64,000 nt of DNA from Pezizomycotina sp. ARF18 (Eukaryota > Ascomycota), in assembly GCA_002224055.1 (NCBI GenBank), contig AZLU01000020.1, positions 62,001 through 126,000 on the forward strand, read 5' to 3'. The notes under the pieces were generated by a model. The model did no database searches. It saw only the letters and a list, made by a program, of their open reading frames with translations, and was not told the DNA's origin. The position numbers and the translations under genes are program-made. Below are positions 49,091 through 59,347 of this stretch, in pieces. The first letter of the stretch is position 1. The number at the start of each line of letters is the position of its first letter.

Positions 49091-50669
49091 TCTGACGATA
49101 TTTACTGATGGTACTTGAAACTAGGACAGATTATCCTAAAGATTATACCATTATACTCGTGGACTTAAATTTCGATAAGTGAGGAGCTTGCCCAACTTTG
49201 AAATTGTCTAACTAGTGGTAGAAAGGAATGAGTTCGTTCGCCGTCGGTAGCACTGTACCGAAAAAAGGAATGGTAGATGTTCATTAAGGAGAACGGATGT
49301 TTTCGATAAAAAAAAAATGATAAAAAAAATAGTAAATAGGAAGATGCAGATATTGGGCATGACAGGACTAGAAGACTGGCATTTATATATATTATCAATT
49401 CATTAATGACTAGAGATATAGAATGCGCATCAGGATATAGGATTTATGAGGTATAGTTTACGTCGCCGACTCCGATTGACGATTTCTAACAGAGTTGGTT
49501 GGTACACAACACACAGCTTGACGCCTTTGGCAATTTCATGCCGAGGCGATCAAGCCACTCAACGCTTGATGTCTTTCGCCTAGACAACGTGTGGATCTTT
49601 AGGCAGGATCTCTAAGCAGTGTTAGATTATGCATATGGCAATGTGTCTACCTGTAAGGCAATTGGGGTCCTCGGATATCGGCAAGGTCTGCTCAGTCATT
49701 ACAGTCTTCTGGACGGCCCTGGGATCCGTAGTTTAAAAAGAAGGGAAAAAAAAGGTACATATCGCCCAGCCTCCGGAGTTCGAAACAATCCTATAGCGTG
49801 GTCTGACCTCGGAGAACACCTAAGAAACAAATGCCCGGGTCAGGCAAAACCCGATGTTTGGGCCACTGACGTCTCGTATTTCCCTGGTCTTGCTTCAAGA
49901 TCTTGAGTAACTAGATCTGAAGCTTTGCATATTCCGGCACCGACTTCGACCCATAGGAGAAAGCCCTTGGATCTATAGAGCTTAGTTCGAAAAATAAACA
50001 TCGGATTTACCGTTGCTCACTATTCCCATTCTGTGCTTCTACGGCGCCTAGGCGCCGGATTAAGTATAGACTTAAGGATTTTTTGAAGGACGCCCCTCTG
50101 AGACTTGCCCTATAGCGCCTATGTGCCCTTTTCCATACCCTCTTCTGTTGCTTCGAGATCTTGTATGACATAATCTTTTTTTCTTTCGCATGGCCGTATG
50201 ATCCGGATCCGGACGCGTGGTGAAAATATCTTAACTTAATTCTTAGAACTGGAACAACCCTTCTATTTTTCAGTATCTCTTCTCTTCCTCCTGATTTTGC
50301 CTTAAGAGCTAGTAGCTTAGCTTTGTTTATTATATGATTTATCTAGCCGATAAACAACTTTTCGAAATCAAGTTATCACGGTTGTAGATCGAGATAGGCA
50401 AAAACGTGCTGAAGTGCGCCTATCATAGCTCGCAATTCATAGGTTAACATAAAAAATAAAATAAAAAAAAAACTTATACTGCTATCGATATTTTTTTTTA
50501 ACAATCATGTATACATGTAAAACGTAGTTAATTAGATGCTGAGAAGATATGCGTGTAATATTTAATAGAACAAGGGGAACTAATTACAGAAGAGATTGTT
50601 TTTTCTTCACAGGATGGTATGGATGCAGAATCCGAACGTATGGTTTACATATTATAGTTGAGAATTGGT
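49091..50669. other. Spacer upstream of the deacetylase and downstream of the aspartic protease
   Basis: AT-rich at both ends, with a more GC-balanced core (49450-50250) that looks like old non-coding or decayed sequence. It contains the 16-bp palindrome at 50042-50057. A 95-codon frame at 49619-49906 (+) has no family signature. No gene is recognised. Confidence 0.45.
50042..50057. repeat. Perfect 16-bp palindrome CGGCGCCTAGGCGCCG
   Basis: A perfect dyad in an AT-rich spacer. Zn2Cys6 regulators bind CGG triplets, often inverted, so this CGG...CCG arrangement could be a regulator site; that is inference. It lies about 950 bases upstream of the deacetylase start and about 630 bases beyond the protease stop. 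Confidence 0.6.
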
Positions 50670-51902
50670 CTATAAACCCTTCTGCGGCGCAAATCCAAAT
50701 CGCTCGTTCTCCTGATCGAAGACGGCTAGGACGTTCCTGAAGAAAATATCTCCATAGATGTAAGCGGTGCCACCGATTGAACCTTTCGCTTGCAGGCCTC
50801 CTATGCACATTGGGGGCGTATCCTTACCGTGAGGGCCATTGTTTATGAGCTTCCCTTTATAGTTGCGAACTTATCACCTACGGCAAGGTCGATATTTGGA
50901 AGGGAGGCGTGATAGGGGAAGACGTATGAATCGCTAACCACCTTTGAACCTTCGACGTGGGCGTAGTAGTCCTCCGCGATTTGTCTGGACACCAGGAGTA
51001 AAGTGGTGCCGGTGTCAGCAGTCGCTGTGGCGTCGGGGTCACCTTGAAAGGTTTTCCCATTAATCTTATAAGACGTGGCGGGGAACTCCCAAAAAGGGGA
51101 ATCCTTCATCAAGTTGGTATACTGAATTTCGCCGTCGTGCTTTCCGGCGTCGATAAACCCAAAGTCGTACGACCCTGTTTTGTTGTGCCTGAGGTACGCC
51201 GTAAAAAGCTTCCGATACAGGCTTTCGGAGAGGTTCTCGAAGAAGGTTTTCTGCTTATGCGGTTTAATATGGCCAATATTTCGGAATGATAGCCCTAGCA
51301 TGCCGTCTCTAGTGATATCCGAGGCCCAGCCCTTCGATAGAGACAATGGGAGCTCAACGGCCTGGTTTTGCACGACGGCATTCCCAACCTTGACTGTATC
51401 TGTACCGACCATTCCCGCTGCCCAGGTGCGATCCGCGTAAGTGATATTAAACCACGCACCATGCATAGTTTGAACGTTGGGCTCTTGTTTGGGTTATAGG
51501 TGATATGAGTCTTGCTGGGAGCCGGTATGACATCGGCAGTATAACCCAAAGGTCGGAAGATCCGGTATCGAAGTCAAGTTTCACGACCTGTCCTCCTATC
51601 TCAACAAGGCATACATAGAGTACGTCGTCCCACATTGAATACGCGTAAACGCCAGTGGGGCTGGTAGACATCATTTTGGAGTTGATCCCGTAATTTGTGT
51701 CGTCCTCGATCGCGGACGACATGTTCATGCCGTATTTGCTCAGGGCTCTCCTCAGGGCAGCCGGACCATTAAATATATAATTAGTGTTTGGGTGTACATC
51801 TATGCTAAATCTGCCGGGAGGTGTCGCTTGAACGTTAGGAACTAGCGGTACTGCCGTGATGCCAGCGGCGAAGGCTAGAATGAAGATATTCAAGAGATGC
51901 AT
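50670..51902 (-). CDS. Secreted pepsin-like aspartic protease (family A1)
   Basis: An acid endopeptidase acting outside the cell. I prefer the ATG at 51902 because MHLLNIFILAFAAGITAVPL is a clean signal peptide; an upstream in-frame ATG at 51935 adds 11 residues. A propeptide with ALRRALSKYGMNM follows. The first catalytic site is KLDFDTGSSDLWV (about 51545-51580). Then come HGAWFNITYADRTWAAGMVG with the flap region, DGMLGLSFRNIGHI, and GSYDFGFIDAGKHDGEIQYT. The second catalytic site is ATADTGTTLLLV (about 50990-51020). The C-terminus is YIYGDIFFRNVLAVFDQENE then RFGFAPQKGL with the stop at 50670-50672, typical for penicillopepsin/endothiapepsin-like enzymes. The length of about 400 residues is normal. 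Frame changes lie just after the first DTG site and near 50840. Confidence 0.9.
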
Positions 51903-51979
51903 GCTCAACAAACGAAAGAATCTAGGAACATACATCAGTAATATAAAGGGGGGAACGGGCGGTCATAGCAAGAGCGTAG

Positions 51980-52469
51980 CTAACTGATTTTATAGACGAT
52001 ATGAACAATACGACTATAAACATGACATTGGTCGATATAAGGTAACCAATCTACGCCTAATATATCAGAAAGAGTACGTAGATGTATGAAGTCGAATACA
52101 TACATTACCACGATAAAGATGTCGCGAAAATCTATCCAACCTCTACGCTCTAAAAGAAGCCGTATAATCCGCGTAAACGGCATGCATGAAAGGCAATTGA
52201 TTTGTTGCTGGTTACACATGAATTCTATAATATTCAGCTTCGTGGGAGAACACTGCGTTGCTGATACTACTTTCTGGAGTCTGCGAGTCGTTGTGTTGAT
52301 ATACTGATACCCCGCTGTTAGACTCGAACCCGATCTCGAGTTTTTTCATGAAATTGGCTAGATATTGTTTATTTTCACTGTGAAATTTAAGAAAACCTTG
52401 AGAGCATTGTAGTTCTGACATCTTTGTTGTAATAAATTTGGGTGCGTGACTTCGCTTTATTACAATCAT
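51980..52469 (-). CDS. Possible small gene or gene relic, low support
   Basis: The minus strand from 52469 reads MIVIKRSHAPKFITTKMSEL and continues with KFHSENKQYLANFMKKLEIG to about 52212. An overlapping frame then runs to 51980 (LLLERRGWIDFRDIFIVVMY). Composition is protein-like, but no family is recognised and the two parts lie in different frames. It sits between the aspartic protease start and the peroxiredoxin stop. It may instead be promoter and UTR sequence. Confidence 0.2.
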
Positions 52470-52575
52470 CTATTTAGAAGTACAGGTTTTATAAGCCTAT
52501 AGGCCATATCCTGGTTGCCAGCCATGAATAGCTCTACTTTAGATTATTATAGGGCTTTTATTTGTTATATCCATC

Positions 52576-53747
52576 CTACAATAGTTGATGAACTTGGTTC
52601 TTCAATGTCGTGTATCGCAAATACCTACATGATTTGATCTGTTAGAACGCAATTACCGCTCATATATAATTGAGAAGCAAAAACAACAATGCAATTCAGA
52701 GTCGGAGAAACAAATGGAAAGGGCTCGGGACTCACGGTTTCAATTCACGAACGTTCTCCTCGCCAAACTTCTTCTTCGCATCCTCAGTGCTGACAGACGG
52801 CGGCACGATCACGTCCTGCCCAGCAGTCCAGTTGATGGGTGTCGCGATGCCCTGCTTATCTCCCAGCTGGAGAGCATCAACGACCGGAGGACCTCGGCGG
52901 TGTTCCTACCCGTCGACGCCGGGTAGGTCATGGTCAAACGGATCTTCTTGCTGGGATCGATAATGAATACCGAGCGAATGGTAAAAGCGATGCCACCCGA
53001 CTCGAACTTTTTCAGCTCTTCGGCTGAAAGCATGTCGTAGAGGTACGCTATCGATGTTGTTAGTTTGTGCATTTTCTGTACAGACGGGTTCAACTCAATT
53101 AGGTATACACACCGACTTCCCGCTTGGCATCAGCGATTATTGGGAAGGAGAGATTGCTGCCGGTCACCTCGTCGATGTCTTTCACCCATTCGCCGTGCGA
53201 GTCGAGACCGTTCGCTGATAGCCCGATGAGCTTGACATTACGCTTAGCAAACTCGGGCTCTAGTTTTGCGAAAGCGCCGAGTTCTGTGGTGCCTACAAAG
53301 GATTAAAGTTAGGTCACATTTACCCAACCAATTGTATCAAAGCAAGCTTTAATTTCGGTTTTCTTCCCACGGAATACTAATTATAAGTACTTACAGACTG
53401 GAGTAAAGTCGGCTGGGTGGGAGAAGAGGATGACCCAGCTGTCGCCAATAAATTCGTGAAAGTCAATGGGTCCCTTGGTAGTCTCCGCCTTGAAGTTCGG
53501 AGCTTCAGAGCCAAGGCGAAGGCGCGGCTGCTCGGCTGGCAGTGTCGCATATGACCTGGAGGTCTCGAATCGCATCGGCGCGTAGCCTGATGGCTTCAAG
53601 ATTTCTGCTCTTAATGCCAATGCCTAGAGCACAAGGGCACCCGAAGATTCCGGCCGTACTCATGGATCTTGTCGCTGTGGCCGGGAATCGGGCAGCGCAT
53701 CGTGCCGCTACCCTGAAAAGTTGCATCGCGCTCGCCGAAGAAGCCAT
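52576..53747 (-). CDS. PRX1: Mitochondrial 1-Cys peroxiredoxin (Prx1/PRDX6 type)
   Basis: Reduces hydrogen peroxide and organic peroxides; yeast Prx1 is mitochondrial. The ATG at 53747 gives [20 protein letters not shown], a basic/hydroxylated mitochondrial presequence. After a frame change the mature protein starts [20 protein letters not shown]. The peroxidatic site is [10 protein letters not shown], directly before a GTAAGT donor, and the next exon starts [20 protein letters not shown]. Further on are [38 protein letters not shown] and [20 protein letters not shown]. The last intron is 52625-52735 (GTGAGT donor, TAG acceptor) and the last exon completes [17 protein letters not shown] with the stop at 52576-52578. 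At least three introns are present, which is more than its neighbours. One frame change lies in the presequence near 53600. Confidence 0.92.
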
Positions 53748-55674
53748 TGCGTATTCTATTAAACAGCGAAATAAATGTAATCCGGTATGTGTCAAAATTA
53801 CTGGGAAGTTCAGTCTCTTTCGTACTTATGGTGGTTGCAATGTTTACAAAAAAGAAATGGAATCAGAATGATTTGCAACGTCGTAAAGGAAACCCTGGCA
53901 AAGTTCTGCAATTGTCGATGAAGAAACAACCACGCCTCCAGAATCTCGGCAGCCAGCAGCCGGTATCGGGGGTTATCAAAATTTTCTCTCTAGTTACATG
54001 ACGCCATCATGCACCGGGAATTCGTAATTTACCGCCGCCGCCGACGATCTCTCTTTATATAAAAAGAAAAAAAAAATAATAAAAATAAAAAAGTTTATAG
54101 TTTGAGGCTCACGTTATTGCAGCTTTTCTTTTCATCTACAAAATGTTCTCTGATAGGTATCATGTATATCATCGAGGGTCTTTCAGCTGGAAGCTAAGCC
54201 CTCGATTGATCGAGCGTATATTATTGTCTGCTTCAAATTCGAAAGTCGGGTGTACCCCTACATTATGGGTTTAAGACACAAATTGCTGGTTATGATAGGC
54301 AATATCCTTGAAGGGTGGCACGTAGATTTAAACCCGTCGTGCACATCCGAAGTTGTTCCTCGTTGAACAGAATTCTACAAAAGCATTTGATTTGAGTCTT
54401 GTTTATCTCAATTTATGTTGGTCTAAAGTGCAAGTTTATATGTAAGGGACGGAGGATATCTGCATGCACGAAGGAAGCGGCAGAGCCGGCTGTTGGTGTC
54501 GCTTAAAAAGGCATCTGCTAAGGAAGCGTGGAGATTCTATCCACAAGTATCTATAAGGAAGTTGCTTGTACAGTACTGGAGATCATATCGTATCTCGTAA
54601 ACCAATATTGAAGAATTAAAAATTGAGACAACCAACTTTTGAAGTGTTGGCTGTAAAAAAGCCGGAACTTGATCCGCGATCAATCATGTTCGTGAGAAAG
54701 AAACGTCGCTCTCTATTACTGGCTTTTTGTAATTCAATGTTATCCACTGGCCCAAAACCCGGATGGAATGGCGGCTCTAGTACCTCTAGAGAGCTGGGGT
54801 TCAGTGATAATGCAATTTTGAATGGTTACTCACTGCCACTTACAGGGGACAGGCTAGGTAATGGCCGGGCTATCTCGCATCTAACTTGGCACTTATGTGA
54901 ATCTTGGCTCCTGGGGGAAAAAAGGAAATCGCTTCCTACTCTTGGCTTTCTTTCGAATCATATTGTGATGGTGGAGTTGCGGACCAGCATTTGAAGCTTT
55001 TGGGATCAATGGGAATATAGGAGATGGTTTTCAGTTCCGCAAGAGACTTTTTTGTTAGTCAAGAGAATTCGAACTTGGAACGTTTAGATCGCGCTCTGGA
55101 TTGGAATGACAAGCACAATGCCTGCGATGCGCCCCAATTCGGGGTAAGCTGCCTGGGCTACCCGGTTCTGCCTAAGCCAAGTCGTTAGAGACATTCCCAT
55201 TCAGTGGTTCCGGGTTGTTCGAGTAAATAGGACATTAAGACGCATCTAGGAAGGAGACGTCGCGCACCCGACCCACTTCCTTGCCGGCCGCGCACGACAC
55301 AGGATTTTACAACTTCTCAATAGAAACTTCATTGCGGAGTAAATGGCAGGTCAGTGACAGGCCTCCGCAGGCAAATGGCAGGATCGTGAACTCCTCCTTA
55401 TCAATTCGAATTCGTAATACCTTAAACAGAGTCAATGTTACTCAAGACGTTTGCTTTGAGGGGTACGCGTGCCAGACTCCACCTAATCGTTTACAAGGGT
55501 CATGCTCTTTCCAAACTTCTAGAATCCTCGCGAGGAAGGATTATGACTTCTCTCAGGACCTCTTTTGAGTAAAAATATACGAACTCTAGGAGCGCTTGCC
55601 ATATTCACTATAGCGCTATGGTGGCCCGTACTGATGTGGCCTGCTGCGTGGTTTCCTCCACTATGAGCTATAGC
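53748..55674. other. Spacer between divergent peroxiredoxin and sedolisin genes
   Basis: About 2 kb without a recognised gene. A 123-codon frame at 54623-54994 (+) and a 95-codon frame at 55281-55568 (+) have normal composition but no known motif. The segment near 54050-54090 is A/T low-complexity. The part from 55060 to 55560 is more GC-rich than typical spacer and might be a decayed sequence. Confidence 0.45.
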
Positions 55675-55682
55675 TATATAAG
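55675..55682 (+). promoter_or_regulatory. TATA box candidate (TATATAAG) of the sedolisin gene
   Basis: Lies 101 bases upstream of the start codon at 55783, a usual distance for a regulated fungal gene. It sits in the repeated context GAGCTATAGCTATATAAGAGCTAT. Confidence 0.5.
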
Positions 55683-55782
55683 AGCTATGATCTGTCGTTG
55701 AGGAACTGAGTCGCGAGCGCAGATTTCAGAGGCCAGCCAATTGCTATCCCACGATCTGCATAGGACTTATCAGCTTTTGACA

Positions 55783-57983
55783 ATGAAGTACACTTCGCTG
55801 TTGTTGAGCATTTTGCTCGCCTACCCGGCAGCGATCCTTGCCGCACCATCTGGCGCAACATATGCCATCGTGGACAAGCTTGTGGAAATACCCGAGGATT
55901 CTCGGAACTTGACACACCAGTCGATCCCTCCTCGACGATCCTGCTCAAATTCCACATTAAACAGGAAAACATTAAGCAACTACAGCGAAGGCTGCTACAA
56001 ATTTCCGATCCCGAGCATGCCACATACGGTCAGCACCTGGCGAAAGATGAGATACATAATCTGATCAAGCCGTCGAACAAAGCGGTGTCGTCGGTCTTGA
56101 ACTGGCTCAAATCATTCCCTTTCGTCACGGATAGCAACGTTGAGGTTGCTCATTCCGACGTAAGGGTTAGAGTCAACATCGACCAGGCACAAAAACTTAT
56201 ACACGCGGACTACAAGCTCTACCAGGACGAGCTGACTCCGGGCAAGCCGAAGGTCGCTCGAACGCTCGCTTATTCTTTGCCGAAGAACGTTCACCAGTAT
56301 ATCGATCTCGTCACTCCCACAAATTCTTTCCCTCTGCGCGCTTTGTCGAGCACGATATCCATCTTAGAGGAGTCACCGAATTCTTCCAGGCAGTCAGCGT
56401 AGATACCGGATTTAACGCAACGGCTTGCAACCAGACCATCACTCCCGATTGCTTGGCTCATATTTACGGCTTCGAGGACTATAAGAAGTCCCCCGCGAGT
56501 TCCAAATATGGACGTCATAAGCAAGGCTTTTTGGGAGTGACTGGCTATCTTAACCAAGGTAATATACCTCAAGTAATTCATGGCTAGAATTTCGACGTGA
56601 TGTGGATGTTGACGCATAGCCTTCTAAAAAAATACAGTTGCCCAATCGGCAGATCTGGAGACCTTCTTGACAAAATACGCGCCAGACCAAGCCGGAAAGA
56701 CCAACTTTACGATGATCAGCATCAACGGCGGAAATACGACGCACGATCCCACTGACATCAACGCATTTGCGGAAGCTAATTTGGACATCCAATACGCTGC
56801 CAGTATCAGCGGCAGGGCCGGAATACCGAATGTTTTCTACTCGACCGGTGGAAGCGTAAGTATCACATTGTAACCCAATTAACCAGTGAAAGGCTCGAGC
56901 TAACATGAAAGCTATTTGAAATGTTAAGCCACCATTCATTCCCGATTTGGATGTCACTACAGATAACTCTGAGCCGTATTTGGATTGGCTTGAGTACATG
57001 GTCTTCCAAGACGAGCTCCCAGACACCATCACGACCTCTTACGGAGAGAGCGAACAGACGGTGCCTCTCAGCTACCGCCTGAGGGTATGTGACTACCTAT
57101 CGTTCCTCGCCGCCCGTGGTGTGTCCTTGCTTTTCTCCTCCGGCGACTGCGGTCCCGGCTGGTCTTGCAAGTCGAACGACGGGCAGAACAGGACCACCTT
57201 CTTGCCCCAATTCCCGCTACCTGCCCTTGGGTAACCGCCGTCGGCGGAACCGTAAACATCGAACCCGAAGCCGGCGTGTACTTCTCCGCGGGCGGTTTCA
57301 GTGATACCTGGGATCCTCACCCGTACCAGTGGCCCCACCTCGACGCCTTCTTCAAGAACCACCCGGACGCCTGGAAGCAGTTCTACCAAAGGGCCAGAAA
57401 CTGTTCAACAAAGGTGGACGCGGTTACCCGGACATCGCCGCCCAGGGAAGCAATTTCCACATCATCCTCAACGGGAAAGATTATAAGATCGGCGGTACCA
57501 GCGCTTCAGCGCCCGCGGCTGCCGGCATTATTGCGCTCCTGAACAGCGAGAGGAGGAGTAGGGGAAGAGCCCGCTGGGTTTCTTGAACCCCTGGCTATAT
57601 AGCTCAAGGGTTAGCAAGCTGATGACGGATATAACGCACGGCGGTAGTACGGGTTGCAATGGTCTGAGGTGGGGAAAGCCAATTGAGGGCGATGTTCATC
57701 TCGTACCTGGCGCCGGCTGGAAGGCTGTTGAAGGATGGGGTAAGTTCTCCCAGAGCTGAGAGTTTAAGTCTTACGAAGGAAGTATCTAAGGAATGTTATT
57801 GAACTATCACTAACTTTCGGTTTCCCTTTGACTCAATAGACGCGGCAACTGGCCTGGGTACCCTCAAGTAAGTGTCTTTCCAATCACGCCATTCTAGATT
57901 TTATTATTAGATACCTGGGGCGATTGAATGAATATTAACGGATTCCGTTCTATAGCTTCGACAAACTCTTGAACGTTTTGTAA
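55783..57983 (+). CDS. Secreted sedolisin-type serine-carboxyl peptidase (family S53, tripeptidyl peptidase-like)
   Basis: An acid-active extracellular peptidase that releases tripeptides from protein fragments; fungal relatives include SedB-SedD. The ATG at 55783 gives the signal peptide MKYTSLLLSILLAYPAAILA. The prodomain follows (FHIKQENIKQLQRRLLQISD, then PEHATYGQHLAKDEIHNLIK). The catalytic domain has the Glu/Asp pair in AFAEANLDIQYA (about 56765-56800). It also has LLFSSGDCGPGW (about 57130-57165) and ATCPWVTAVGGTV, followed by YFSAGGFSDTW. The nucleophile Ser is in GGTSASAPAAAGIIALLNSE (57491 onward). The Ca-binding C-terminal part reads DITHGGSTGCNG and DAATGLGTLNFDKLLNVL, with the stop at 57981-57983. 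Introns are visible near 56858-56928, 57740-57838 and just before the last exon. Several frame changes occur. Confidence 0.92.
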
Positions 57984-58066
57984 ACAAAGAGTAATTCTTT
58001 TCCCTACATCGATATCGCGGTCTGGGCCTCCGCTTAAAAGAGAAGAGAGGAAAAAGCCCTTCCCTT

Positions 58067-58090
58067 CTAATTAGATCTCTAATTAGATCT
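58067..58090. repeat. Tandem 12-bp duplication CTAATTAGATCT
   Basis: Two perfect head-to-tail copies just downstream of the sedolisin stop codon. Each unit is close to a palindrome around AATT/AGATCT. Confidence 0.85.
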
Positions 58091-58870
58091 CTATATAGAA
58101 GTTTAAATAGATGAACGGGAAGTATATCAAATGCATGTAAGATCAATCTGTAAATATAATAGACTTATAAGAGCACTCAGAGCTATATTTGCATTGTTGT
58201 AATCTATAGAGTGTACAATATTCCAAATATAGATAGTTTTGCCATATAAACGATATCTAGCAATATACTAAGATAACGAAGTCAACTAAGATACTCAATG
58301 TTGATTAAGAAGAGAGGTAGAGGATATGGATCAGTTAGCAGTATGAGGAAGAAATACTTTAAAGTTTCCCCGCCCTGACTTTGTTTTTTAAGTTTTGTGT
58401 AACGTTGCCAAGCAGGGAACGATCTCGCGAGGAAATCTTGTATCACCTCAAGTTAGCCAATCATCGAGCTCTCCCAGAATTTACCTCAAAAGCTTAAATA
58501 TTTGAGTAAAATGGGGAAGTTTTAGAGGATAGTATTTCTCTGAACATTCTATAATATCCATATATACTAATCTACAGTACGTTGACCAAATTACATTATA
58601 ATAGATATATTTCTCTCTGAATTTGCCCTCCAGTTTGGCCTTACTTACATCTCAAGAGAACAACCATAGGCTCAATTTATAAAAGAATAGATTATATATA
58701 GCATGGGTATCTGGAAGGCGTATCGCTAAGTCTTATAAGGATTGCTCTCAATGAGATACTACTCTTAAAGGCATAGAGAGGTAATATAGCGCTATAGGAA
58801 GAAGGTAAATCGGCTGTGGCTTTACAGTTCAATAATTCAAAGCAAGAGGTGAGATGGCTGACTAAACGGG

Positions 58871-58905
58871 TCTAGTAAATGGTCTAGTAAATGGTCTAGC
58901 AATGG
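58871..58905. repeat. Tandem 12-bp repeat TCTAGTAAATGG, about 2.8 copies
   Basis: Two perfect units and a third diverged unit (TCTAGCAATGG) in the AT-rich spacer. Confidence 0.85.
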
Positions 58906-59347
58906 CTATACTCCCTAAAGGATCTAAAACTAGGATGTATTTGACTACTAAATATCAATGGATAGTTGGAGTCAATGGCTAGAGTAAAGTAAATGAGTGC
59001 TATGAACGAGGAAATCGAAAATTGCCATAATTATAGGACTTTGAATTATACTTGGTGATTCATTAGAGAAACTGTAAAGTCTCGTTCTAAGTACACACAA
59101 TCCATATCTATCGACATCATATCTTCATCCTCTTACTTTCCTAGCCAGGGAAATCTCTCGCTCGCAAGAGATCATCATTCCCAACAGGTGACAGCTGTTT
59201 ACACTGGTATCAAACCTCAAAAACCGGATGCTAGACTAAATGAGTGAATAAACTCGAGAAAAAATATACTAAGAGAATTTACTCGAAAAGAAAATCGCCA
59301 TTCCACACGATGTATATCTAAAGCTAGGGTTTGTACGTAGAGAGAAT

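Larger units (their letters stand above)
57984..59347. other. AT-rich spacer with short 12-bp tandem repeats
   Basis: 1.36 kb without a recognised gene between the convergent ends of the sedolisin and transporter genes. It is rich in TA steps and holds tandem 12-bp duplications (listed separately). The composition resembles sequence altered by repeat-induced mutation or neutral decay, but no parent element is recognisable. Confidence 0.5.

Noticed and set aside
52300-52360. GGTTCGAGTC on the minus strand, resembling a tRNA B box
   Set aside because: The T stem and acceptor stem do not pair and no A box lies at the right distance. No convincing tRNA was found anywhere in the window.
54623-55568. 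Two open frames of 123 and 95 codons in the spacer before the sedolisin gene
   Set aside because: Normal composition but no motif, signal peptide or splice context. Kept only as a note in the spacer entry.
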